From positions 566,425-630,424 of the forward strand of contig JACBWW010000067.1 of NCBI GenBank assembly GCA_020086605.1: a DNA stretch of 64,000 bases, in the 5' to 3' direction. The position numbers and the translations under genes are program-made. This stretch comes from Lanius collurio. Lineage: Eukaryota; Chordata; Aves; Passeriformes; Laniidae. Positions 26,295-38,600 of this stretch are shown one piece after another (the stretch's first letter is position 1; each line of letters begins with the position of its first letter). The notes below the pieces were generated by a model. That model searched no databases, was not told the DNA's origin, and was given only the letters and a program-made list of their open reading frames with translations.

Positions 26295-26397
26295 TCAGAG
26301 GCCGCGGGAACATGGCGGCGGCCCTGGCGCCCATGGGCGATGGTGGCGGCGCGGCGGCTCCCTGAGCTCCCCCCGCCGCGGCGCTGCCCCGTCCCAG
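26295..26397 (+). other. Candidate first exon (5' untranslated) of an unidentified gene
   Basis: The start is inferred from the ETS and YY1 sites. The end is a consensus donor, CCCAG followed by GTGAGG at 26,398. ATG 26,312 has a favourable context (A at -3, G at +4) but reads only MAAALAPMGDGGGAAAP before a stop at 26,363-26,365, inside the exon. ATG 26,340 opens another frame across the donor. I did not find a matching coding exon, so the exon is most simply a 5' untranslated exon with short upstream frames, or the first exon of a long non-coding RNA. A weak alternative donor at GATG/GTGGCG would keep the first frame open. Confidence 0.5.
26309..26319 (+). promoter_or_regulatory. YY1 site
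   Basis: AACATGGCGGC matches the YY1 consensus AAnATGGCGGC. In mammalian CpG promoters this motif is usually found just downstream of the start site and in the direction of transcription. It therefore supports a plus-strand gene starting slightly to its left. The ATG inside the motif can act as an upstream start codon. Confidence 0.65.
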
Positions 26398-26508
26398 GTG
26401 AGGGAGGGAGGGACGGACGGACAGAGGAGGGGCCGGGCCGCGGTGCTGGCGGCCTCGCCGGTTCGTTCCCGGCCGCCGGGCTCTCACCCGCCTCCCGTTT
26501 CTCTCCAG
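26398..26508 (+). other. Candidate 111-base mini-intron
   Basis: The stretch begins GTGAGG and ends with the pyrimidine-rich acceptor cccgtttctctccag. Its length is 37 codons, so splicing does not shift the frame opened at 26,340. That frame ends at the same TGA (26,526-26,528) either way: 62 residues unspliced and 25 spliced. The donor may instead pair with a distant acceptor to the right. It contains the G-rich run gagggagggaggga next to the donor. Confidence 0.3.
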
Positions 26509-26620
26509 GCATGGTCGCCGCGCTGTGAGAGGGCCGGGAGCGGCGGCGATGGAGGAGAGCGCTTGAGCCTGTCTGCGGAGGCGTTCCGTGTGCATGAGAC
26601 GTGTACGGTACCCGAAACCT

Positions 26621-29600
26621 CGGTTTCAGTGCTGCTGTTTTTGTTGCACCTGGAGGAATAAATAACCGGAGACCTGTTGTTATAATCTCATCCTTAGTAG
26701 CTTTCCTTTTGGAAAAAAACAGAGTGTCTTGTTTTGACTTGCACATACACAGAAGCCAGTCAGTTTTGTTTCCAGCTGTAGCTGGTGGTTTTCCCTGGTT
26801 ATTGTGTCTGTTGTCACTTTTCCCGTTAGTATTGGCGTGAGTGCTGCTGTCTGGGCTGGATGTGCCCTCTGGCAAGGCTAAACTTTGACCTGAATGGTCT
26901 CTTGTGCAGTAAGTGCAGGGTGAGTGCTGGAACAAGGCTCGTAGCTTTGCACAACCGGGCTGTTCAGCACATAGCTGTGGCTGCAAGAAGCTGCACACTA
27001 AAAATAAACACTGGAGTTAAACTGGGCATGCAGCCTCACACTGGTGCTTATGAGTATTCATTGCAATACAGTTCTTGGTCACTGGACTTCTTCAATCTCC
27101 ACTTTTGCTAGTGCACAGAGTGGACTACACTAATGGGTAGTAATGCATTTTGTTTCTTGATTGAAAGCATCACCATGTCTCCCTTATTTCATAGCAGCTG
27201 TCTTTTCTTTTCAAGACATTACCTAGCCTCTGCTTTTGGGCCGTTGGACTTTTCAGCTGTAGATAGCACGGTAGTATTTTGATGCTTCTCAAGCATAAGA
27301 TTATTCCACTGTAAAACAGAGAGATTAACAGAAGGGTCGTTCTCCATCCTGCTTCTTACTTAACAAATGGGGAAACTAGGTTAAAAAAAACAAAGCCAAA
27401 ATATGTCTTGAATTGAAGACAGAAATCTAAAATGAGTTAGTTGACTTTGTAATCATGTTTTATAGTATTATCTAACAGTGTGAATGCAAAGCTGCAGTGG
27501 AAGCTGTACCTCAGGAGTTCAATGTCCCCTTTAACAGTGTGAATACATAGTTTGGTCAGTGTGTGGGCTGCAGCTGAAGAGTGTGGTCTCACTCCTTTCC
27601 ATCGCTGGCCATGGGTTCTTGTTACTCTCTTTGTAGTGGATTTAGTGGTTGGATGATTTCAGGGACAGTTGATCTAATAGTTTTATGGAGATGGAAGTTA
27701 TTCCAGTGAGTGCTTGCTCTGATATGAATGAAAGCTGTTTCTTCTTCTGCACTAATGTAAACCAGCTGTGGGTCAACCAAAATGTGAAACTGTACCTCAA
27801 GAAACCAAATCTCAAATTGGTCATTCAGAAAATCAGAACTCCACCTCAAACTTCTGAAAAGCTTTGATTTAAAAAGAAGAATCAGCCATGTGTAGGGAAT
27901 ATGTGGTGGGAGAGAAGAGAGTATAAGCCTGTGAAGGAACTTCCATGTTTCCAGAGTTTTTTCTCCATTCGCTGCTTGCCAAAGTGTTTCCGTGCTGAAA
28001 GAGGGAAGTCACTTACAAACCTTCTTTTAGACCACAGGGGCTAGTCCACTGTGTGTACTCAGTGAGGCAGAGTCTTGAAGGAAAGATAATTTTGTACCCT
28101 ACTGTGAAAGCCGGACTGAGGTTGTGCAGGGAAACCTTGATTCCAGTATGGTCCAGCTCCTCAGTCTCAGTGAGTTTTGTTTTTATGGAGTTGCCTGCCC
28201 TTCCTACAAAAAGCAATCTGGAAAGAGGATTGGACAGAAGTGTAATGAGGTGTCATCTTCACACGCATGTGGAGTTTTAGGGGTGTTAGGATTTGCTGGA
28301 TCAAGTAACCCTTTTTCATGCTCATGTGGGAGGCTGTCATGTGTTTTATCTGTTCCTGCAGAGCCTTTACTCCTTCAGTGGCTATTTTTAGTAAAGCCAG
28401 ATTTTTAATTCTTAGATTCTTAATCATCTGAACTGCCTCAGGTGCAAATCCTCTTGTCCTTCTGCTGGCTTTCTACCTGATTCTGTCCAAGACTTTTCCC
28501 CACACAGTTTCCTTCTCTTTATATTTGTTTAGACAGTCTCATGTATGTCTTTTCTATCATTTGTCCCATCCTTCAGTGTGCTGCTAACCCTTAGTCCTCC
28601 CAACTCTGCTTTGCCAAAGCACATTTTTTTACTTTTGCTGGCTGCTTCTCCCAGCTTCTTGGGACATGCAGAGTCTTTGTCTCAATTTATGCTTTCCTCT
28701 TACCTCATCATTATTTACAGATGATCACTGTTTTCCTCTGTCCTTCTTTCCTTATTTCATTTTCTTCTTCTCCACTTATGGTCTTGTTCAAGGCTGTCCC
28801 TTCCTTGTTCCCTTGTTTCTTCAGGTCACGGTACTGGGAACACACAGACATGAGGCACTGAGCTCCAGTGTCTGGTTAAATGTTTTATTAGCACTGGCCT
28901 GAGGAGAGCTGCCTTGTTTGTGTTGTGTGTGTGGTGCTTGGTCAGCACTTAGGGCTAAGAGAGGGGAAGATGGAACCTTTGGAGAGCTGCATTTTTGGAA
29001 TGGGTCCCTGCTGAAGGGAAAGGCTCACGATTTGATTTTACTACTTGTTGCCTTGGCCTAACAAGTAAATTGCTCCTGAAAGACAATTCTGCATTGTGAA
29101 TTGTCCATTTTTTTGCATCAGTGAGATGTGATAAGAGCTATGTTAGCAGAATTCTTCAAACATACCCAAAATGTCTCTTCATTTTCCTAGCTTTTTTCTC
29201 TTAGCTGAGATGGTTTACATGTGAACTTGAACTTGTTTGGATACAATAAATTTAAGTTACCTAACTAGATTTGTTTGTGTTAAAGTTTCTTATATGCTTA
29301 GGGTTAAAAACTGGGAGAGTCTTTACTTGTCAGTGTAAAATGAGTAGCTTCACTAGGTTCACACATTATCCTTTCATGAGTTTGAGAAAATTAATTTGCC
29401 TTTAATATATCAATAGGCTGAAGTGATTTCTGCTTGAGAACAAAACTTGTTTTTCTTCACCTTGCTGCTTTTCAGCACGCTTTTCCAAGATTTTGCATGT
29501 GTGATACTAAACTTCCCCTGACTCTTGAGGAGCTTGTTTCAGGCATCCTTTGGTATAAAGTCTGCTGATGATGTTATTTTAGGTACCAAGGGAGCAGGTA

Positions 29601-32600
29601 TTGCTTTCATTCCAGTGTTACTGAAAGGTATTGCTTAATCTCAGGTGCTTTTTCATTGATCTTACAATGGTTTTGCTATTTTGAAGGCATCCAGCATCTC
29701 TTACTGTTGAGAGAAAGTTACCTCTATTTGCTCTTCTCCTTTGATGGCAGTTCCAGAGGTGCCATGAAGGCTAAATGAAGACTGCCTCATGAGTCTGTGT
29801 GAAGCAGTTATGTGGATCACCACACATTGCTTGTAGAAACAGAATTAATTTTTCCTGAAGAGTTTCTTTGGTCCTTTATAGAATTACTGTTTGAATTATG
29901 GTGGTCCTATGAAGTGCTGTGTCCCCAGACATGCTCACTGTTCCTGTGTGCTTTCATATATTAATGGCAGATTGTTTTGTACTCCTTTCACCAAATCAGT
30001 GAAACAACAGACTGCACTGTAGTCACAAGAGTCAAAAGATAACTGAACACTCAGGCTTTTAAAGGCAACCAAGCAATAGAATACAACCAAGTCATTAATT
30101 TTTCTTCCTAAATCAAAAACAGACAATAGAAGGCAGTGCAGATACTGACAGGTATGTGCAATCATGATTTTGAAACAAGAATTTAGTTACTTTGGTTTCT
30201 TGATATCCTGCTAATTGCATCAAACTGTTAATGATTGTTGCAGATCAAGATTTAACTTACTTTTCAGAGTAACTGGAATTTACACTGGTTATACATGGAA
30301 CAGATGAACAGACCTGGGGTGAGCCTGTGATTATGTTTAATTTCTGTTTCCTTTTAACTTTTGCATGGTCAGTATGGTAATGATCCCATACAAATATGAA
30401 TGTTAATTGTGAAGCAGCAGAACATCTGTTATATGACCCTTCAAATGTATTTGAAGACTCTCTCTGGTGTTTGAAGGTAAAAATGTTGCTGTCTTGCCGC
30501 ACGTGAGAGCTTGGGTGAAATGCCTCCTGATGCAGTTTTAACAGGGATAAAAGTGCTGAGGATCCTCTGTTCAGCTTGAGCAGCCCTAGGAGAGACAGAA
30601 GCAACAGATAAAGATTCCAAGCCTTTTTTTTTTTCTCGAAGAAAGTTCTTGAAGTAATTAATTCCACATCACTTAGTAATTCTGCTCTTAGATTTCATTA
30701 TGGTTACTCTTATCTAGTGTTGGTATTGATGTTTAACATTGATTTCCTCAGTCTTCACACGAACAGCCTGCATTTGTTCAGATCGAGTATTAGCATTATG
30801 TGTTTGAATTCAAAAGATAATTGCATATCTTGCAAATTACCCAATGGCTGTTTCATCTTGAAACATTTAGAAATCCATTTCAGTTTCTCGTAATTATAAT
30901 GTTTTAGTCAGACAGCAATCTAAACTTAGGACAGCACTTTGGCAGTGATATGCTTGTTTTTCTAAAATGAGCACAGTTTTTGTGGTTAAATTTTCCTTTC
31001 ATTTAAGTATAGATTTTAATCAGTGTAGGCCAAACTTTTCCAACCATCTTTAAAATTAGCTCAAGCCATATTTTAAGAACTATGTTCTCCTAATGTGATT
31101 TTGCTCGTGTAGAAAAATGTATGCAGAAATTAATGTTTTTAAGCTGATTAATGCTTTTGAAGTGTTTTTATCATTTCTTTATAGACGTGCTCAAATGGGA
31201 TAGTAGTAGTCTCTTTGTAATAAATACCACTGAAAGAACTTCATGCTATATTTCTGAAATTTGAAAAGTAGCTGTTCAGAAAGAAACTGTAAATCCCACT
31301 CATCGAACAGCTAAATTACAACATCAAAACAAAGTAAAAAGCCTCTGTTTTTCCAGACTTCTCTGTAAGCTTTGTTTTGGAGGTTACTGAAGTTTTCATT
31401 GGTCCTCTTGTATATCCTTGGGCAGGGTGTAGTTCCCCATTTTCAGTTGGTGAGTTAAAGTTGTAAACAGATGTATGGCAAGTGTAAAGCTCTGGGTAGA
31501 GGATATTCAGCATTGTGTGTATCCCCATGCACGTGTGGGAAGGAGTCTGAATTGCATCTATCAGGTGACTGTTACAGCTCTCTGAGTTACTGCTAAACAT
31601 TTGGTAGTTTCAGTGTCTAGAAGAATGCTAGAAAATCCCTCAAGTGAAAAGACCCCCAGAACTGTTACCAAGCTTATAAAACTGGTTTTTACCCAAATGT
31701 AGAAAAAAAGTCTTGACTATACTGAGAAAGGTTTCCGGTTGGCAGAATGTTCAGAGATCAAGGGAGTCAGCAGACTTCTCTTCAGATAGGCCTTCTGATC
31801 GCAGGTAGAGTGACTTCCTTTCCCTAAATGTGAGGACAAATGTAAGAGAATGATGAGTTATCTTGATTTCCATCATGTGTTTTTATATGAGATGTGCAGG
31901 TTAGCTTTGATCAACTCTTTTAATGTAAAAAAAAAAATCTCTCTTGGAATAGAATCTTGAGAAAACTCAGTTTTTTAGATGCTTTATTTTATTACTCAGA
32001 TGCTAGAAGGACTAGATCCTTCTGATTTTTAATACCTAATCATGCATCTGTTCAGCTGATCAATTCCCTTTGCTATCAAGATCATGGTTTGTGATCTGTT
32101 TGAGTGTAAAGAGCATTGGTTTTGAAAAAGCAGATAATACTTTAGCAAGAATAAAAAGTAATGAATTTATTAATGACTGATAAAGCTTCCCTTTTTTTCT
32201 TCTAATTGCTGCAGCCTGTGCTATTACTTTTAAGAAACTTACGTGATGAAACACTTTTAATTTAACTCAATGATTTTTTCTCATAAACTTGACTAACTCT
32301 TCCCCAGAATTCTTGTGGTACAGTGGGAATCTCTTGAGCATTCAACTCACTAAATAGCAGTTACATGTTTTGTCCTCATTGAAAAACAACTTTTAGCACT
32401 TCTGGCATGATAAGCCAGGAGACAGTGGTGATCGCATGCTGATCCATGGAAGATTAGCTCTTCAAAGTGAGCCAAGCTGCAGATGGGCTTTCAGGCTCTG
32501 GTCAGAACTTGGAGCTTATTTCTGGTTCTGCTGGATGAATTTTTGAGATTGTATCAGCTGGAGCTGGGGGCCATGTGCTCCGGGGAAGTCATTGCTTCGT

Positions 32601-35600
32601 TCTTGACAAAGCCAAGGAGAACTGCAAAAGATTTCTCAAAGACCAAAACAAGTAAAAGAAATATTTACCTGTTAAGTCTCTGTTAGGAACCAGTCCTTTT
32701 AATTTTTTTTTTTTTCTCTTCACTCATGGAAATCCTCTTTTCTTGAGTACAACATTTTAGAAAATGTGAGGTAATACACTCATGCCAAGGTTATTGAGAC
32801 CTTACCTGTACATTCTGGTAAGGTAAGGCTGATCATTTCCCTTCAGCCTCCTACGCACACAATAGCTTTCTTCTGATCCTCCCTCTTCAGTGTGAAAACA
32901 TCACTAGATCTGTCAGCTTAACTCATGGATTCCTTCAAAAAAAAAAAAAACAATTTTAGCAATTTCTTTTAGGATCTCTTGCCCAGGTCAGTAGATTTGT
33001 CCTTGGGACAAGTAAAAATGATGGGCTGCCAGTGAGCCATTCATGTGTAATTCATCATCAGATAGTGGAATTCCCAGTTAATGTCCTGGGAATTGGCATG
33101 CCTTTCACAGTTGCAAAGGGGGTGTTTGGTTTGTTTGAATCTCTCTTAAATAATTGCAGACTCTCTAGGAAGATGGAATGTAGTGTTCTGGTTGTGTTTG
33201 ATCTTTCTAAACTTTGGTGATAGACTGTTTCAGAAAAAGATTGGTCTTGCTACATTTTGTGCTGCCTCCATGAGATGGATGGATTGTGCACTAGAGTTTC
33301 CTTAAAAAAATACTCGTGTGTCAATATGATTTACACTAAATGTTTTGCAGACTCATCTGTTTCTAACCATTGGAAGTGACAAAGGGTGTGTCTCTCCCAA
33401 AATTATGGCTTTGCTCAGAGAAGTGTGTTCTTTTATTAGGAACATCAGGTTTAAATTTTCTCTTGAATACCAAGTCTTAAATTAAATCCTTACAGTTATC
33501 CATTATTTCCAGTGATTGCATGGGTCTACCATTCATTACAAAATGAATACTTCATTATTTTACCATAAATTATTCTATCTTGAGATGCCCATTTCCAAAA
33601 TATACTTAGAATAATAATTCCTGTTAAAATGCATCTCACAGAATATTTTCACTTGTGTTGTAATAAAGATAGGCATTGTATGTGTTGTATCTCAGTCCTA
33701 CTCTGAAGAAAGAATCTTGGTCTTTTCCGTAAATATTGAGAAGTATTTAGTTTTGCACCTCTGTTGGATACAGGGTTAGATGTTGAACAGTGTCAACTCC
33801 AGTAAGCAATAAAAACCCCCACAGTTCAAGACAATGCTTGAACTGAACAGCACTCCTCATTTAGATTATGACAGTGGGTAAAAAAGCTGTATGTTTATCT
33901 TGTCTGCTACCTTAATAGTTTTTGAAAGACAAATGCCTGCGAAGTTGTCAAAGGTCAAGCAGCTATTTTTTTGTGTGTGTTCTAATTACAGCAGACAATC
34001 AAAGGACCTTGAGAGATGACTGAGCTGCAAAATTGAGACAATGGCTCTGTAGTTATGGAAGTATGGAAATAAAGTTTAGGCAGAAGCAAATGTGGCTGGA
34101 GTGGTCACAACAGGGATATTGCTAAAATGGTTCTTGATAGCACAGGAATACATATTATCTGCTGTATAAAGGGAAAAATAGGTGAAATTTTGTGGGTTTT
34201 GTTGAAGTAATTGCAGTAGGCTGGTCTGCTGAAGAACAAATATGATGTTACTCAGCACCCCTGTGCAGTAGTTCTCTTTGAAAACATACTAATAGCAATT
34301 ATTTTTAATTGGAGAAAGAACCTTATGAAAAGTTTAGAGGATTTAGCAAATTTTGTTATTTCAGTCACATGTTAGCTGGGTTTTCTGATGGTCTTTCTTC
34401 TCTCTGTGCCTTTGCAGCTTGGCAGACCTTCACCCTCCTGCAACAGCACCAGGCCCCCAAAGTGGCTGTAGGAAATCCTTCCCCTTTGTAAAGGGAAGTT
34501 TTTCCCATGTTGTCTGTGACTCTCAAGTTCATTCAGCTCCTTGTTCATTTTACATATAGTCAGTGGCAAATAGAGATGCTAAATGCAGCTGTTTTTTTTG
34601 TTTTTTTCTTTTTTAACTTTATGTAAGGCATCCATAAAAATCTTTTGGGCAAACTGGCGCTGCACATATTGTTCAAAGCTTTGTTATCACAAGCTCTGGG
34701 CATTCAGCTTGCCTTCAGAGCTAAAGGTAGCATTGCTGTGAGCAGAAAGCTAGAATGAGTTTGCATATTAAAAAGAAAGATTGTATTTCCAATCTCCATG
34801 ATCTCGCTGGGTCTTGAAATGCAAAAGTAGCTGGAAGAGGCAGATTTTGGACAGGCTTTTGTTGAAGTTTAGAAATACATGATTTTTTTTCATAAATACA
34901 AAATAGGCAAACCTTAAAATTTGAGGAAACTGGTAACTTTGGATTTCAGTGCAAGATATTCTCCATGTACACAGTATTAACACAGATGATAGTGTTTACT
35001 AGAAGTGTCACAAAATGACATATTGGCTCAGAAATGCCCAAAAAGTGGGAAATAGTAATTGCAAAATATTGCACTTTTAGCTTCACAGGCTGCAGAATAT
35101 GTTAGAATAAAAATCTTCAGCAGTACAGAAAATTATTCAATCTGTTAGAAAAGCAATAGTTTAATGAATGTTTATAGCAGAACAAGTGGGAAAAGAAATT
35201 ATCAACAGGTATTCTTTATCACTTAAGGACTACTCTTACCCCTGTAGCTCTCCAGCCATCTAGCCAAAAGTTTACAACCTTTACAGGGAATGTATATTAC
35301 AAGCTGCAAACCCAATACCTTTGGCCTCAATAGCCTGCAAAGATTCCTTTGCCCCCAGGATTTTTGCATGTGGAACCTTAGTTCTTCTGCATTCAGCCAG
35401 TACAAGTCTCCCTCTTAACTTGTGTTTTGGTGTTCATGTGGAGTGTCCCACCTGCATCTACTTCTTTGAGACCTCAGTGTCTGTCCTCCTTCTGAGACAG
35501 ATTGTAGTGTGCTTTTCTGCTGATTTCAGTGTCTTGAATGATTCTGGAGTGAAGCTGTAAGACCTTTCCTTGCTGCTTTGGGAGCTATTTGTTACAGAAC

Positions 35601-38600
35601 TACCAGTCTGTTGTTCTTAAAAACAATCACCCAGTTAACATCTCTCTCCCAAGCTGAACCTTACTAAGATCTGTCAGATTTCCACCAGACGTGGGACTGA
35701 GCAGTAGAACATAAAAGAGAAGTTAATGTTGGAGAGGGATCTGGAGAGAAGCAGCGTTGTGGGCAACTATTTTTCCGTTTTCCAAATGTTAAGCTTCAAC
35801 CAACCACGTTAATAATATTTCTACAAAAACATTACTTGGCTAATTTAAAGCAAAACTCCAGAACTGTTATATCCCACATGGCATGAAACATTCCTTGGGG
35901 TTTTTTTTGGTTTTTTTTTTTTCTTGGTGTATTAACTTCTTACACAGAAAGGAAATGAATTTTAGAAAGAATGTTATACATAAACCATTTGAGACATTCT
36001 CTGTTAAGGAAATACCATCTGTCAAGAAAGATGCAGCCAATGTTGAGTTATATTAAAAACATTGTAAAGGAAATATTTCTCAAGGAAAAGTGGTTTAATT
36101 AAAACATTTTACATTTTAACTGTTTTTACTCTGGAAAAAGCTTAGGAAATGTCTATATAAGCATTCTAAATGCAATCATAATAAAAGCTTAATTAATTTT
36201 TTCAGAAGGAAGTTTGCTTGGATAAGTTGTTCCTTAATGTAGAATAAAGAAATTTTCTGACTGCAATGTAACTAGTAGGAAAACAAAGGAAAAGAAAATA
36301 CTTGAAATTATTACTTTATTACCTTCAAATTCTATAAGCCTGCTTTCATTGGTTCTTCTTGATGGACAGAATTTGTTTCAAAAGGAAAATAGGTTACATT
36401 TTAGGGTTTTCCTTTTAATGTTTTTATTTGAAAATTAGTTATTTTATGAACATTTAATAGCACTAGAAGACATTATTTTGCTTCTGTAGAGGAAAAATAG
36501 TGTAGTACTCATGAAAAGGTACCTAGATCAGGCATGAGAAGCATTAAATATGATAGGATTTTTTCTTTCTTTAACCCACTCTAGCCTGCTGGTTTAAGGA
36601 ATTGTACACTGACTATACAGATTTACTGTAATTGCTTGAAATAAAAGCATTTTCTTTAATTAGCACTTAGCTCCTTCACCCATTAACCTGTTGGTGCTAT
36701 CAGACCTACCCTGAAATGTAGCGAACACAGAAATAGTTATGTCCAATACCTTTTATAGATAATCCTCCAGTTGTTCTGGATTTTTTTGTTTTTTTGGTGT
36801 TTTGTTTTTTTATTTGTTTTTTTTTTTTTTTTAATATAGCTAAAGAATTTGAAGGAAATGTTTGGAAGTTATGGTTTTTGGCCAACTTAAATGCTGAGGT
36901 TTTGATTTTTAGGAAAGCATGCATCTTGTACATGGGAATGTTGGGTCTTCCTCTGTTTAAGATATCCTGCCTTGTAATTGGAGTGTTTTCCTTTCCTTTG
37001 TTCCTTGAAAGTACTAAAATGACATTTCTTAAGTTACATGATTGCTCTTAGAGATGAGCAGCTGTTATTCTCCCAAATTCTCTTCACAGTAGGCTCATGA
37101 TCTTAGACTTTATTAAAATACCACCAGAAACCTAAGTGACAAGTGATATATGGGCTAACTTTTTTAATGTCACCCATGTCTCCAAATTTGAATTTACAGG
37201 ATATATTTCCAATAACACAAACTCTTTTTTCCCCCTTAAAAAACTTGCTGTTTACCATGGCTTGTATTTCAGGAATGCTTTAAAGTTTTGAAGAATGTGG
37301 CCTGTAGAACCCATTTTACTTGTTGCATGTGCTTGATGTTGTATCCTAAACTGAATAAAGGATTGTAGATGATCATCTGAAGGTTTCTGTAGTTAAATGC
37401 CACTGAAGACTTGGATTTTACTTTTTACTTAAAAAGCAAGATATTTAACATTTTTAACTGTAACTACTTGTGATCCTTGTATTTGAATAGTAAAGTTCCA
37501 AATTGGACATCTATAAAATAAAGAATTCAAAGCTTTCACAGCTGCAACTGAAGCTGATAACAAATGTGCATTGTGCGTGTGATGTACTGCACAGTGACAA
37601 ATATTCTGAAAAAAATGTAGTATGGAAACATTCCAGATTAAGCAGACACAATTCATATGCTCTGTGCTGTAGGCCTTGAGTTATAAAAATATAAATAGGC
37701 TCTTTTGTGAAAATAAATTACTGAAATACAACACTTTCAGATAGCAGTATAATAAACATAAGATGGAGGAAAAAGGGGGAAAAAGAGTGGGTTTTGTCCT
37801 AGATTTTAATATCTAAAATATTGATATTATTATTGTATGAGCACGCTACTGTGAGAAGGGGACAAAGAAATACAAACTGATTTCTCCTTGTTCACCCTGC
37901 TGTCAAGGCCTGTGCATTAGATAAGGTGGGATTCCTGTGTGAAAAAACAAACCATCCAGGAAGCAACAGCCTTAAATTTGGTGATTTATAATTTCTCTAT
38001 GTTTCATTGTGCAGCTTCAGTATCCCCAGTGTTTTTTTGAGTGGTGCTAAATCCCCTGATCTCTGCTGTGAATGTAGCAAACTGTGCTTATGCTGAGGGT
38101 GACCCCTTGCTAAAGGTAATGTTCTCCCTCCTGTAAATTCCAGTGGTGCTGTATGTGACCAAAACACTTTTCAGGCAAAAACTAATCACTGTGTGTTAGA
38201 CTTCCACAGAATCACATCATCTGTGGTCTGAAACTATGATTTCCTGGCAGTCTGTTTTATTGTAGGCAAATGGTAGATACCCAAGATCAGTGCTGACTCC
38301 AGAAAGAGGTCACTGGATTCAGTTCCTGAATATAGGATCAAGAGCACCAGAAAAAGAAATCTGTCATTATTCCAAATTATTTCTACAAAGCCATTTACAA
38401 TCCAAATGATTCCGAGTTTGACAGAATTCTGCTTTATGCCTCTCACTTAAATCTTGCTTTGGTCCTGAGTGAAATGGTTCCTTGTCTATTTACATATGCA
38501 TGATTGAGCACATGGTTATTGTTCCAAGAAGTAATAGGAAAACAGCCTGTTTGAATTTGTCAATGCACATTCTGAAATTTTCCTCATAGTAACTTGAGAA

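Larger units (their letters stand above)
26149..26620. promoter_or_regulatory. CpG island promoter
   Basis: This is the only dense CpG cluster of the window. The 60 bases from 26,221 alone carry about eight CpGs, while flanking kilobases have almost none. The core contains an X-box (26,249-26,262), two copies of a CGTGACCG-like block (26,265-26,282), an ETS site (26,279-26,287) and an oriented YY1 site (26,309-26,319). There is no TATA box at the expected distance from the ETS/YY1 pair. In vertebrates an ETS site just upstream and an AAnATGGCGGC YY1 site just downstream mark the start site of CpG-island housekeeping genes, which places initiation at roughly 26,290-26,310 on the plus strand. 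Divergent transcription to the left is possible but no exon was seen there. Confidence 0.88.

Noticed and set aside
26107..26661. 184-codon plus-strand frame across the CpG island
   Set aside because: It starts upstream of the inferred start site, crosses the donor and acceptor, and is arginine/glycine-rich with no recognisable protein.
26150..26998. 282-codon minus-strand frame across the CpG island
   Set aside because: GC-rich islands have few stop codons by composition. The translation is low-complexity P/R/G/S sequence continuing into ordinary AT-rich DNA, with no domain and no supporting promoter direction.
34420..34491. Exon-like segment after ctgtgcctttgcag
   Set aside because: Frames close within about 20 codons, and no donor matches an open frame.
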